DNA of 64,000 nucleotides, taken from positions 60,255-124,254 of the forward strand of contig JADDOH010000478.1 in assembly GCA_016648135.1 (NCBI GenBank). The letters are read 5' to 3'. Below, piece after piece: positions 43,880-55,839 of the stretch; the stretch's first letter is position 1, and the number at the start of each line of letters is the position of its first letter. Both the position numbers and the translations under genes were made by a program. The notes beneath the pieces are model-generated. The model searched no databases and was not told the DNA's origin. It saw only the letters and a program-made list of their open reading frames with translations. The stretch comes from Agrypnia vestita (lineage: Eukaryota > Arthropoda > Insecta > Trichoptera > Phryganeidae).

Positions 43880-43964
43880 ACAGATTCTAGATGAAGTTAG
43901 AACGGGGGCATAAAGTGACTTAAAATCACTTTATGCCCCCGTTCTAACTTCATCTAGAATCTGT
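43880..43964. other. Perfect 39-bp inverted repeat, 7-nt loop
   Basis: Left arm 43880-43918 starts ACAGATTCTAGATGAAG and contains AACGGGGGCATAAAGTGA. The loop is CTTAAAA (43919-43925). The right arm 43926-43964 is its exact complement. The stem has mixed composition, so it is not a low-complexity accident. No related copy was seen in the window. Confidence 0.95.
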
Positions 43965-44349
43965 GTTTTATTCACTTACTTTGGCACCTGATATCAAGCG
44001 AAAGATACCGAAATTAACGAGCAACCCCTACAAAAATACAGTCGTTGTGTTGAAGTAGAATATGATATTTGACCATAATATTGTAGATTTTTCGAAAAAT
44101 TTCGTCGTTATTAAAAAAATGGCGTGGACCTGTACGATAAGTTGAAAATGGTTTTTTTTTATTTTGATGGCTAGGCTTTCATCAAAATCGACTATCCCTT
44201 GATTACAAACGAGGAGACAAATGCTGGAGTAGACTTGTAATTGGGATAGTGGGATTAGTTTTAAATGAGTAATGTATTATCTCGATAAAAATAAAATAAA
44301 ATAAAATAAAAATGAAGACCGTTGGATGAATCATTAATCCGTCGGTAAG
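43965..44349. other. Unassigned spacer
   Basis: Short AAAAT repeat near 44285-44312. Otherwise unassigned. Confidence 0.35.
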
Positions 44350-44955
44350 GATAATGATTTTTACTCCTTTTATATTAACTCGTGGCGTCTGTTTGCTTGC
44401 TTGCTTGCCGGCTCGCCGTCGAAAAAACTTTGGATCGATTTTTAACCCTTTTCCCGTGATCCAATCGAGCTAAAACTTTGCAAGCAGACTCGTGGCGACG
44501 ATTAAGAAGATCTATCAAAGTTTCGTCAAAAAATTAATAATTATAGTATAATTTCGTATTTTTAAAATTTTTAATGTTTTTTTCAAATTGGAATCATTAC
44601 CAAAGTTTGATTATTAGCAACGGCGGCCCGATAACGTCGCGGAATATTTTGTAAATTTGAATTACTCCGTCGGTATACATAATAGGTACTTCACTACGAA
44701 TTTCGAAAATCTAAATTGACTGACAAATGTTTTTAGAATTTAATCTTCAAAGCATGAAGTGTCTTATCAAAGCTCAAAACATCTGTCATTTTAGAAATAT
44801 TAAAAATATTAAATTTTAGACATTTTAGAAATATTAAAAATATTAAATTACTGTAAACTTAGTGTTATGTTATATGTTTTAATTCGTCTTTAATTGTTGT
44901 TATATTTTACAAAAAAAGGGAGTATAATAAAAACTTGGTTTTTATGGGTTATTTA
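44350..44955 (+). repeat. ACTCCC-end repeat, interrupted
   Basis: 5' part 44358-44560 (ACTCCTTTTATATTAACTCG, GATCCAATCGAGC, CGACGATTAAGAAGA) and 3' end 44915-44950 (AAAGGGAGTATAATAAAAAC). The middle is replaced by unrelated sequence, so it is either an insertion or a variant interior. Confidence 0.6.
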
Positions 44956-45474
44956 TTTTAATAAAGTAAATTAATAAATCGGATACTGCAATTTTTACTA
45001 TAGATAAATACTTGGAATAATTTTATTATAATTGTGTTCTCCGGGCTTGCTATTTACAATCGATCAAACACTGATTGAACTGAAACGGTTAATGTAGGTT
45101 CGATTAATTACACCATATTAATTGGCATTTCACGTGGGTTAACGTTTAAATTAATAAACTACACGTGGATTTCTGTACAGACGGCACAGGTAATGACTAT
45201 TTTGAATAATTAAAATAATACGCGGCAGAGTGCCGCGTTAACAGATTTATCAATTGGGTACACGCTTGCATTAACAGGGATAAATTTTTTGTTTCGTATC
45301 TGTCACGATAATGATGTTAAAATGTATTGTAAATGGATATTCACCAGCATGGGATACTGTTTTACAGTTGACCAGCATTTATATTCGGAGAGTCCCAATG
45401 GCAAATCATACTTCTTAATCTAGACTGACTGAAAAGTGAACTCGCCAGGCTCACTGACGACAACGAAAGAGCGA
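44956..45474. other. Unassigned spacer
   Basis: Nothing recognised. Confidence 0.35.
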
Positions 45475-45995
45475 TTATACAGGGTTATTTGTAAAACATT
45501 AATAACCTCGCAGGACTATATTCCTGCCTTCATTATGAGTCGAAAATGTTCAATCTATCATGACCTAATATCAATAGTCATGGAGATACGCGACATCAAA
45601 ATTTGCATTTTTTTTTTCAATATTTCTGACTTATTTTTTGTAAAACGTTGGACTATCATTACAGTATTTTATATCGATTATGAAAAATTCATCTGTTTCA
45701 ATACAAGTTAAAGAAAATGATAAAAACCCTGAAGCAATTCGAAAGTTTTTACTATTTTATTTCACTTGTTTTAAAGAAAATGAATTTTTCATATTAGATA
45801 TAAGTTATTGTAATGATAGTCCAACGTTGTACAAAAAATAAGTCAGAAATATTAAAAAAAAAAATGCAAACTTTGATGTCGCATGTCTCCATGACTATCG
45901 ATATTAGGTCATAATAGCTTGAATATTTTCGACTCACAATCAAGGTAGAAATATATTCCTGTGAGGTTATTAATGTTTTTAAATAACCCTGTATA
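45475..45995. repeat. Second foldback family, both arms (B1 type)
   Basis: Terminal inverted repeats start ACAGGGTTATTTGTAAAA and TAAAAACATTAATAACCTC. Each arm then has TGAGTCGAAAATGTTCAA, TGACCTAATATCAATAGTC, GACATCAAAATTTGC, TTCTGACTTATTTTTTGTAA and TTGGACTATCATTACAGTA. Arms of about 250 bp meet near 45740. No coding. Confidence 0.75.
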
Positions 45996-46074
45996 AAATC
46001 AGGCTTCTAATTTTTCAATATGAAAATATTTTAGTTGCTTATTGACAGTATGATGATGTTAAAATAACTTTATA

Positions 46075-46290
46075 ATAATTTGAAATAATCGGGCGGAGTA
46101 CCTAAGTGGTGAAATAAACCAGTGCGACTTAAGTGTTTCCTAGCGATAATAAAGAGTTTATAGACCAAGTGATATGTTGCGAAATAGATTAAAGGTAGAT
46201 TAAACAACAGCGATGAGTTTAATTCATGTTAAGTGACTTTGCACATTAAATAATTAATTTTTTCATTAATTACAAATAGCTTATTAAGTA
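46075..46290 (+). mobile_element. LTR-like unit, 3' part
   Basis: AATAATCGGGCGGAGTACCT, GTTTCCTAGCGATAATAAAG, GATATGTTGCGAAATAG and GTTAAGTGACTTTGC, matching 40330-40560. 5' end lost. Confidence 0.55.
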
Positions 46291-46299
46291 ATTTCGAGT

Positions 46300-46400
46300 G
46301 TTTTCTTTTGGCACCGTCAACACTTTCTTCATATATTTTTCTTACCACTCTTTCCTCATTCATTCGTTCTACCTGCCCAAACCATCCGAGCTACCCTTTA
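46300..46400 (-). mobile_element. RT crumb (family of 7022)
   Basis: TTCTTCATATATTTTTCTTA, CACTCTTTCCTCATTCATTC and CCAAACCATCCGAGC, the inverse of the EERM-KKIY region. Confidence 0.5.
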
Positions 46401-47999
46401 ATTCTTTAAATGAATGGTTGAATAAAATTGCGCACTAAGTACCATGACCGACAAGCTGAGGAAAACAAGAAATAGCGAATAAAAATGTCATGTATAAGTT
46501 TTTATGAGATTTAAAAAAAAATCTCTACTACATATCCTACCTGTCAGTTCTACTTAAAAACTAGAAGAAAAAGTTTTCTGTGTTTTGTTCTGTGTTCTGT
46601 GTGTTGTGTCTGTAATTAAGTTGCGAAATATGCATTTCAAACAACTCCCAAGTACCTAGCGCTCTTTCCTATGAAAGGCACTAAGTCCAAAGTCTGTGTA
46701 GTTTAACATTAGGTAAGTACCCCGAGCTTATTCAAACAGTATCGTAACAAAATACCGGGATGAATGTTAGTTTCAAAACACAAAATAAATCATACCTCAT
46801 TTACTGGTGGATTTTTTGCCGGAATGATATTCTGAGTTATCGGTGTATATTCCAGGCCTTATGTTTCTCTTCTTTTATTTATCATTATATTCTTTATAAC
46901 ACCTTTTCCTTGTTGTTTGTATGGGGAGCTCACACGACGCGCACCCTACATGGTCAGCCTTTTCCATACAATGTGAAATTAGCGGACCATGGCACTTAGT
47001 GCCGTTTTTAAAATAATACGCCATGGTAGGTACTTGGCGAAATCGCGATATTCTAACGAGTATAACGGCTAAATGCAACATTGCAGGGAAATAATGCATT
47101 ACTGGGGTGAGTGGCGATGTCATATAGAACCAAGCTGCATAATTAGTTTGAAAAATGAAATTATGGTACTTAGTGCCTATTTTACTGCAACCATTCAAAT
47201 ATTCTAAGACCAGCTTAGTATTTTTTTATATCTTCTTTTTTTATTCCATCATAAAATCACTAACCCAACGATTGATACATATCAATCGTTAACATTTTTA
47301 GTTCGATACAATTTGATATTGAAAAAATTTAATTTAATAAACCATTAGTTTGATAAAAATCAATGTTAATAAGTGTCAGATTTTTTTCAGTGACTGTTTG
47401 AATTTTTCATGAAAAGATACCTATCCATGCTGCAATTACGTAGGCAGACGAAAAATCACCGGTTACAAAATTATTTTTTTTAGAAACGCTAAATAATAGT
47501 TTTCTTTAATTATTTTGAATACGCTAACGAATGATGTTGATTAAACTAAAACTGCGGTCACCCCAAACAAAGGGAGAAAAACCTTCATCAAATATTTTAA
47601 ATTCCAATTAACAGCGAAAACCTTTTGACCTCTACTAAAATGTAAAAAAATTATCCAAAGCTATCAAAGTCAAAAAGAAAAGGGCAGATTATTTTCATCC
47701 CTTATATCCAGACGCCATTATGACTAATCTTTAGAACTTGGATGCTTTAATTTTCGAGAGTAATCTGCATTTAATTACTATTGGAACCGTGGAATTGAGC
47801 TGATTTCTTATTTATTGATTAAATCTTGTGCTGGATTTTAAAGCTTATTGTGAAAATTGTATTTGATTAATAGAAAACCTCTTAGGGTATAGACAATCAT
47901 TTAAACAAAATCCGGTGCTATTAATTTAAAATACAATTTTTTACTAAAACTTTGTACTACAAACACAATAGTTGAGTTAATTACCGCTACTATACAGAT
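46401..47999. other. Unassigned spacer
   Basis: A 10-bp hairpin with 4-base loop at 47267-47290 (AACGATTGAT-ACAT-) and repeated GGCACTTAGTGCC-type motifs at 46990 and 47165. Otherwise nothing. Confidence 0.35.
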
Positions 48000-48195
48000 T
48001 GTAACAGAGCTAGTCCATAATGATATGAACCATGACCTAATGTCAATATTTATGGAGATAGGCAATATTAAGGTTTACTTTTTTTTTAAATATCTGACTT
48101 ATATTTTGTAAAACTTTTAGCTATCATAACGGTAATTTATATCGATTTTGGAAAATTAATTTGTTTCAATACATGTCAAACAAAATGATCAAAAT
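48000..48195 (+). repeat. Second foldback family, B2-type arm
   Basis: TGTAACAGAGCTAGTCC end, then ACCATGACCTAATGTCAAT, ATGGAGATAGGCAATATTA and TCTGACTTATATTTTGTAAA. Confidence 0.55.
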
Positions 48196-49055
48196 TGCAA
48201 AAAAAGTCTTTTATAATTTCTGCACAAATATTTTAAAAAAAACGAGGCACAATCTTCATGTGAAATATTATGGATTAGCTGTTTTACAGTCCATAGTTTC
48301 GAAAAGAGCATTTCCTCTCATTATCAGGTTTAATTAATAACTAACTTAAATACAGAATTTTGTCATTCTATTCGGTAGAGAACGGCGTCGCCTAGTGGGG
48401 AGGGGTTTTTCCGTCATTAATGGAAACAGGCCTAGGATCGGAGAAAAATTGGATTACAATGTTATTTTACAGTATTTTTTTACAGAAAAAAATTAAATCT
48501 TTATAGAGTCAATAGACCTAGGTTACTAACTGCTCGGCTAAGGGTTAAGCAAATTAATTTACCCGGATTTTTAGTTCTACTCACATTCTCACGGTCCGAA
48601 AATGATTTTTAAATTCTTCCGAAAACAAATATATAAAAATGCAGACACTAAATTTCTTTCGAATAAAATTGAAATAATACTAAGACCAGCAATATATTTT
48701 ATCTATTTTTTATATACATATAAAGTAATGTTTTTGTGGCAGATTATAATAAACGATGATTGATATTTTAAACGTATTTGTATATAATGTACTTGTATTT
48801 AAGTATGTCATAATTGTAAACATTGCCAGTCTTAACACAGAGTTTTCTTGAGAGACAGGCAACCTTAAACGAATATTTATAGCTTCCAAATAAACAAAAT
48901 ACATAAATAAATATGTACTTCTTAACGCCATAAACCTTTAAAAGTACAGATTACAATAAATAATTGATTTCACCGAAAATAAAATGTCGGTTAACAGAAT
49001 ATAAAAACGTCAAATAACCTTCGAATTCCAATTGGAAAACATTCCAATTGGATTT
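48196..49055. other. Unassigned spacer
   Basis: It may be the interior of an element delimited by the arms at 48000 and 49060, but those arms have different end types. Confidence 0.3.
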
Positions 49056-49059
49056 TTTT

Positions 49060-49318
49060 CAGGTTTTTTATCATTTTATTTAACTTGTATTGAACCTAAT
49101 GAATTTTTCGTAATCGATATAAGTTAATGTAATGATAGTCCAACGTTTTACTAAAAATAAGTAAGAAATATTGAAAAAAAAATGCAAACTTTAATGTCGC
49201 ATATCTCTATAACTATTGACATTAGGTCATAATAGCTTGAAAATTTTCAACTCATAATCAAGGCAGGAATAAAATCATGCGAGGTGATTAATTTTTTACA
49301 AATAACCCTGTATACAAT
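49060..49318 (-). repeat. Second foldback family, B1-type arm
   Basis: GTAATGATAGTCCAACGTTT, AATGCAAACTTTAATGTCGC, TTGACATTAGGTCATAATAG and the end TTACAAATAACCCTGTAT. Confidence 0.6.
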
Positions 49319-50476
49319 ACGCAGAAAAATTCAATATGTGCATAATAAGCTTGTAAATATAATTGTGAATTGCAGTAATTACTTTGCAGAAAATTGAGAA
49401 ACAAACTGCAGAAAAAAATAAACTACAATAGAAAAATTTAAGCCCAAAAAAGCTAAAAATTGATAATCAAGTGAAAATTGTAAATTCAAAATGAAAATTA
49501 AATCGTATAAAGAAAATTTTCAACCAATAAACATTTGTCGTGATGTAAGCTATCGGAAAATATATCTGAGAGATAAGCATATTCATCATCATACCGATGT
49601 AATCTATTAATCGGCGATTTAAATATATAATTTCCAAACTGGCAATGAAAAGTTATATTTTACCTGATCAACCTAGCAGTAACATGCTACATTATTAAAT
49701 ATAATCCAATAATCTTGGATTACTCATAAATGAGTTCGAAAAAATTCTTGAGTCAGAAAATATAGGTAAGATTAATTTTTTCATTAAAACATTATAGTTA
49801 GGATGTAATATGATGAGTATCTTGTTATAGTTTCATTGCGTAGCTTGCTGTAGATTAATCATAGTAGAAAAGGAAATTATGAATATTTGAATAGTATTTG
49901 GAAGCGGGGGAAATTTGTATTTTCAAAGCACCACAGTCAAAGGAAATATAAATGAAAGGAGAGCTTTGCTCGTCGTTACTCTGCATCAGACTCCCAATAA
50001 TATCTTTGGACTCATGAAGAAATCCAAAACTTCTAACAAATAACAATATTTTCTTCACAATAACTGTCGTTGTTATTGTAGTCAGCGTATCCATATACCT
50101 TTAGTGGATTTTTTGATCTACCGCGTTGGTGGGCAGAGGATCTCTCAAAGTAGTTGTTGTATTAGGAATGATTCCCACCCGACTGAGAAAATCTTTTAGC
50201 GTTGTCTTCTTCTTCTTAAAGTGCCTTATTATCTCCTATTGGAAGACGAATCCATTCACCACCGCATGGAACAACTCAGTCGAGTGACGCTTCTACCATT
50301 CCCTCAAGTTAGGCAGCCTTTCCTCCCGCTTTCCTGCAACCTGTGGGAGTGATTTCGTGAAAATGGACGGAAATGCGTAATAGAATATTTTATTTTATTT
50401 GACTAATGAGCGCGCGGGGTGATAGAGTTGGCCGTCGGATGGTACCAACCCATTTTCCAAGAGGTTGGTACTGTAT
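49319..50476. other. Unassigned spacer
   Basis: AT-rich to 50100. 50130-50420 is of mixed composition and may be an old element end, but I could not place it. Confidence 0.35.
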
Positions 50477-51385
50477 TTAAGGGGGGGGGAAGGGTTTTTA
50501 ACTTTTTTTTGCATTTTATTTTTAAATGAATGTATAACATCGCAAGAATATTGTGTCAAAATTTCAAGTCAATCGAAGCAAAATTGACGAAATTATGAAC
50601 ATTTGAGCGATACTCAGACTGATTTCCTATACCTGCTCGGGCAGCTAAGAGACGCGCTCACCTGAGGACTACCGGACGTGCTATTTGTATTGAAAGAGTT
50701 TTGCGTAGACAAGGACAAAAAGATGTTGATGATGAAAGCTCTTTGCTGTGTGAACATGGCATCGACGATTATGTGTAAGTATAAAATAAGTGTTGAGTTT
50801 TATTTTGAATTTTACAGTGTGCAAAACTTTAAACCGTTTTCCCCACATCTCACGTTTTCAAAGTCGGTGTCCATCATAACTTCAAAACTACTGCACCGAT
50901 CCTTTTGAAAATTTGAACACTATTTCTGTACATAATTTACAAGGTAACGCTGGAGCCTTTTTATCAAATTTATTATTAATTTTTATTTTTTAATAACAAA
51001 TTAGTCGACATTTTTCGCAAAAAATCGCGATTTTTCCCTTCGGTGTGTTGAAAAAAATTGAAAAATTGAAATTTCAAAAAACCCTCCCAGCGTTACCTGG
51101 GAAAACTTATTATCTAACGAATGAACTTTGATGTTTTGATTTTAGATGATCTAGCACCAAGTTATGATGGACACCGCAATTCTACTTTTTTCCGAGACAC
51201 GTCCGAATAATTGCTGCCATGGCCGTATTTTTTAATATTTCGTCTTGAAAATTTTACACAATATTCTTCAAATGTCATACTTTAATGTACCATTGGTTTT
51301 AATAAAGAGATTTTAACTGTGTCATCACAAAAAATTCACAAAAACATGCCTTTTTTGGTACGAATTAACCTTACCCCCCCCTTAA
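50477..51385. mobile_element. TTAA-flanked element with G9/C8 ends
   Basis: TTAA at 50477-50480 and again at 51382-51385 border a 901-bp unit that opens with nine G and closes with eight C, giving short inverted ends (GGGGGGGGGAAGGG versus the complement of CCTTACCCCCCCC). A TTAA target duplication is the hallmark of piggyBac-type transposition. The interior has no piggyBac transposase motif. It includes a short frame with KEFCVDKDKKMLMMKALC followed by GTAAGT at 50775 and a TTTTACAG at 50817, an intron-like pair that is too short to trust. Confidence 0.6.
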
Positions 51386-51950
51386 GAAAACACATTCTTA
51401 TAGTGAAGTTGCAATTTCAGAACGAAGTTCTGTGAGTCGTCCTCTCATACTACCGCATTGGGGATCTTCAATCTATTATGTGGTAAAGGTGCGTAAAATG
51501 TGCGCAGACCTACCAAACAATTAAATTGAGAATATTTCATTTTTATTCATACATACCTAGATTTTTAGATAATGTTTGCTGTCATGCAAAGCATCACCAA
51601 CGTTACCCTTAACCTTAAACTTATCGAGGATTTTTAAGTACAGTTAGTCTACCAAGAAATGACGCGAACGCGAAGTCCGATCCGGACGCCGACGCTAGCC
51701 TGAGCGCCTCCGAGAATCACCTACGATTTTTGCAACGTGCTGGGAATTTCCATCGGGTACATTTCCATACAATTCGGATACTGAATGGTCGTATTTACAT
51801 ACGGATTCAGACACGTAACAGATGCATAATTCATAAATACGTTCGAGTTACATTATTATTGAATGTAGTGATAATCCACAAACAAATGGATTATAAATAA
51901 AACGATAGACGTGCATTTGAGCGTATACACTTGTAGATTTATATTGTAAT
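51386..51950. other. Unassigned, with a CpG patch at 51658-51720
   Basis: GACGCGAACGCGAAG...GCCTGAGCGCC patch in AT-rich surroundings, reminiscent of 1645-1740 (both contain GACGCCGACGC). No clear coding. Confidence 0.3.
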
Positions 51951-51951
51951 A

Positions 51952-52449
51952 AGACGACAGAATCCGGAGTAATAATGCACTATCAAAATCTCTCGTTATC
52001 TCTAGAACGCTCCACAACACTCTGGAATCAACTGGATGTGATCGTAAATTCTGAAAAAATCGGGAAAACGTTAACCTATATAAAGGGACGCTGCGTAATG
52101 AGTTATGTCAAAGTAAACTGACAGCGACCAGTCCACAGATAAAAGCACGGCAATCCTGCGATCGCATGTCAGTGTGCCTAACGAGCCGAATACTACCAAC
52201 AATATTTAAGAGGAGGATAAGAGGAGGACTTAACGGACATTTGGAAATAAGTGCGACCACTTACGTGAGAATCGCAAAATTGACGTGAATTATCAACAAT
52301 CTGTGTGGAATATTTTAGTAACGATTAGTGTGAATTAAATTAGATGGTGCTACGATAAAATTCACGCGCAGTGACTTTGTGTGATAAATATTTTTTTTAA
52401 ATTGTTTGAAGTGTTTCATTTACCCCCCATAACCACGAGCCCATGACAA
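51952..52449 (+). mobile_element. LTR-like unit, well preserved
   Basis: CTATCAAAATCTCTCG near the 5' end, ACCTATATAAAGGGACGCTG (TATA at about 52079), AAGTGCGACCACTTACGTGA, and the end AGTGACTTTGTGTGATAAAT followed by CCACGAGCCCATGACAAT. Internal coding is absent. Confidence 0.6.
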
Positions 52450-52489
52450 TACGCGTAGATGAGAATTATGAAACTTTATAACAACATCA

Positions 52490-52915
52490 ACATCTTCGTT
52501 CCCTTGTCCTACTAGTACGGTCGAGGGCCCAAACACTAGACAAGGTGTTTCCATATTCCCCTGTCTTGCCCTGTTTCAGCATAAGTTAAATATAACCAAT
52601 CTAAACCCATTCTGTTTCCATACACATTTTTCTGTTGCTTCTTCCAGCTTTATCTGGGGCTACCCACCGGCCGTCTTCCTTCCGGGGTTGCTAGGAGGAT
52701 TCTTCCTCTGGCATTCTTAGCACATGTCCAAGTCACCTCATTTACGATGTTTCTATGTGTAGGAATAGGGGCTCCATGCCGAGTGTGTGCCTTATGTCAG
52801 CACTTCTCACTCTGTCCATAAGTGTGACTCCCGCTACCCTCCTTAGAATACTCATTTCGGCAGCCTGGATCCTTGCTCCCACTCTCTCCGTCAGGATCCA
52901 AATTTGATGACCAGA
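52490..52915 (-). mobile_element. Non-LTR RT 3' end (second family)
   Basis: Plus strand CCTTGTCCTACTAGTACGG, CCCACCGGCCGTCTTCCTTC and CAGCACTTCTCACTCTGTCC are the inverse of the G-R-P-x-G-R linker and D-I-R-H-T-x-G-M-E region of the 5974-6240 family. Several frame breaks. Confidence 0.55.
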
Positions 52916-52969
52916 AATATATCTATAATGATAAAAATATGTTTTAATACAGTTGTAAAATAATATTTA
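52916..52969. other. Short spacer
   Basis: Nothing recognised. Confidence 0.3.
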
Positions 52970-53292
52970 ATCACGTTTTCTCTCTCACCATTATTTTAGG
53001 GCAACTTGCGCTGCTCCACTTTACATAGCTACCCTACTTTATTCCCCTTTCCTCTTTATTTAATGGTAGCAGTTTAACGAATCATAAAGAGTAGCAATTA
53101 AATATTTGATATAAATGTCGCGCTGTTAAATAAAAATAACTCTCCGTGCGGGCGTTCATTCGCCTTTTATACAAAACTTTGTTTTCGTGATGCCTCGAGA
53201 ATGTTCTACTAGTCTCTCCACATTTCTAGTAGTTTTTCCTTATTTCTTATGATTGTGGGAATAGCCCAGTTAACATACTCTCGTGACAGTAT
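52970..53292 (-). mobile_element. LTR-like unit
   Basis: In reverse complement it starts TGTCACGAGAGTATGTTAAC, contains ACTACTAGAAATGTGGAGAG and GTTTTGTATAAAAGGCGAAT (TATA), like 40658-40800. Opposite orientation to that copy. Confidence 0.6.
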
Positions 53293-54110
53293 TAAAAAAA
53301 CGAGTTTCTTTCAAAACTGTAAATAGCTGCTTAGCATAATTGTCGTTTGAGAAAAAAAATTCTTTAAGTCTATTTTCCTCCGTCCCGGCCATTGGCTTTT
53401 ACGATCTACTATCGCCTCGCTCCCTTCAACTTATATGACAGGAAATCATAAAAATAGAGCAGGTGTAAAGCGATAAGCCAGCGAAACTCGACTGTATTGC
53501 GAGACGTAAAATTTTGTGATTTCGTTGGGTTTTGTCGCCAATTTGTGATAAGACCCACCCGTGTTTGATCAATAACTGCTTCCTCCATTTGCCAAGTAGT
53601 AATAAAATTTTCGCGCTTCTCATCTAACCCTCACTAGGTACTGAAAGGCTACAGGTATATAATAATGTCGCGCCAAATATTGATAAAATAACTATTTTAT
53701 TATGTTACTATAAAAACGCATAAGTCGGGTATTTCATTTATTACCTAGGATCGTTTCAGATTCAACGGGCGTCCCAGTCAGAATACAAAATAAACACATA
53801 ATTATACATGTAAGAGTTTTGATTAAAAAATATGACGAATTTTTCAATTTAATTAAGTCATAGTCACAATTTTCATAAAAAAAAAATCGTTTGTAATGCA
53901 TGGAAATTTAGGCATATTCTGGCATGAAATTTTTCACACCGTGGTAAAGACTAACCAATCAAAAACTAAGATGACGGTTTTCCTAATAATATTTAACCAA
54001 TAGCAAGTGACGACATCAAGTTGTTGAAAATACTGTTGTAAAAATTGCATATACACCGGGCGCTGTTATTTTGCTTATTTTCTATTTGCTGATACATTTT
54101 TCATAATACT
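53293..54110. other. Unassigned spacer
   Basis: No recognised content. Confidence 0.35.
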
Positions 54111-54112
54111 GT

Positions 54113-54595
54113 CACGTGTCGTGGCAGCAGGAGGAATTAATGAAAACGCTGAAATTTAAAACGGATTCACCAAATACTAATTTATTATTTAATCAATCGT
54201 TCAATGTTGACAAACAAATTTGACTGAATCCTATTTTTTACATTAAACTATTTAGTAAATTTATCACTCATATATAGACAATTTATAATCGCTTTAACAC
54301 TTAATTCACTATTCACTAGAACATTCCATCCAATTTCACACGTATTATCCGCTTCGCTAAGTAAGAACTTTCCCGATTATTCACTTTCGAATTATCGCTC
54401 GGATGGCCACACTGGCCCGCATCTCGCGGCTGCCTTCACTTCTGTTATCGCTGTCAAATGTGCTAAAAACGACAACTACTCTACTCCAGGCTTTTATAGA
54501 TGTTTTTCTATGCTTCCCGAAAGCCGTAGATTATGCTAAGCCGTTCTGGAATCTTCGGTAGTGTTGTGATCATTTCAATCAACTGTCACTTGACA
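54113..54595 (-). mobile_element. LTR-like unit
   Basis: In reverse complement: start TGTCAAGTGACAGTTG, CTATAAAAGCCTGGAGTAGA (TATA), AAATTGGATGGAATGTTC, and end CCACGACACGTGACA. Ends are TG...CA. Confidence 0.6.
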
Positions 54596-55516
54596 TGATT
54601 TTTTTTTCGCCTCATTACAATATAATTGTCATCAAATTCATAATGTATCATTAACGTGACTGAATTATGGGCTTACTTTTTTATTTTCTCTTCACCATAC
54701 AATCCGCCATGAATTTGTTTGTAAATCGTGCCATAAATAGTTTCAAGAATTGGGAAAATAACTTTGATATATTTTACGGCAATGTCGTATATTTCAAAAA
54801 TAAACTTTTGGTAATTTAGTGCATTTAAGAGGTGGACTTATTTCCTCCAATAAGTCCACCTTAAGCGACCCATAAATAATGTATTTTATTATATGTCATG
54901 TTAAACATACAGATTATTAATTATCTTAAATAGGAAATATTTCTTTAACAATGTATGGCGCATGTTATCGGTACTTAATTATTTAATCAAAAAAGTTTAT
55001 ACAAATATACTGTATTGCATCAATAAATATAATTAAAGAAATTAAACAACTAAAGTGCAATACTTAGTATAGCTACGGTATTTAATTAATGTGTATTTTA
55101 GATGTTTTATCCTCGATGAAGAACTGTCATTGGTGAAAATTCTAGCAATGCGCATGCGTGTAGATATGTTGTATGACAAGGTATACAACAAATCACGTTG
55201 TTTTCTACGTATGCCATTACGTATTGTCATTGTATTGGTACACTTTTCCTTGTACTTACTTATAAGACACTTCTTGACATTATTAGCCATATAGCATGCT
55301 TATTTTTACAGGAGAGCCAAAAAAAAATTGGGGAATTTCGTCAAACTTTTGTTATTTTTATCAAATTTTGTTTTTTGCACATGAACATTGAGCCAATTTG
55401 ACTAATGTCGTAGTTTTTTGCCAAATTTTTCAAATAATTAATCACGTCGTTTGTCATTTTTCAAAAAATTTAAAAATAGTGGAATTTATTTTATTTTATG
55501 AGTAATCCATTTTTTT
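54596..55516. other. Unassigned AT-rich spacer
   Basis: A perfect short inverted repeat AGGTGGACTTATT / AATAAGTCCACCT (54830-54863) is the only structure noted. Confidence 0.4.
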
Positions 55517-55612
55517 CGTGCTAGATATGAATCCATAGAAACAACTCTGCATACTGAACTCAAAACTCAATTTTATTGACCCATTCGATTGTTCCTTTCG
55601 CCTACATATTTT
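55517..55612 (-). repeat. Solitary end related to 56512-57365
   Basis: In reverse complement: GGCGAAAGGAACAATCGAAT, AAATTGAGTTTTGAGTTCAG and AGAGTTGTTTCTATGGAT match the start of the element at 56512 in order. Confidence 0.5.
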
Positions 55613-55671
55613 ATTACTGCTTGTACTCTGAGAATTTTTACAAATGAAAAAAATATATCAAAGAATTCCTA

Positions 55672-55755
55672 ATTTCTGTTTTATTCAAGAATTTATTCTT
55701 AATTGCTGTTTTATTCAAGAATTCATTCTTAATTTCTGTTTAACTCAAGTAGTGA
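55672..55755 (+). repeat. 30-bp tandem repeat, about 2.7 units
   Basis: Unit TTTCTGTTTTATTCAAGAAT plus TTATTCTTAA, repeated at 55672, 55702 and partly 55732. Confidence 0.75.
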
Positions 55756-55839
55756 GGACCGATTCTTGTTGTTCAGCAACTTCGTGCATTTTGCTGAGTC
55801 ACCCCAAACGGTGCTTGCACCATTAGCAACATATCAGCA

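Noticed and set aside
43880..43964. A transcription terminator
   Set aside because: Rho-independent terminators are bacterial; the context is clearly eukaryotic and the stem is far too long.
50775..50817. An intron inside the TTAA-flanked element
   Set aside because: GTAAGT and TTTTACAG are present, but the 43-base span is shorter than normal insect introns and the flanking frames have no recognised protein.
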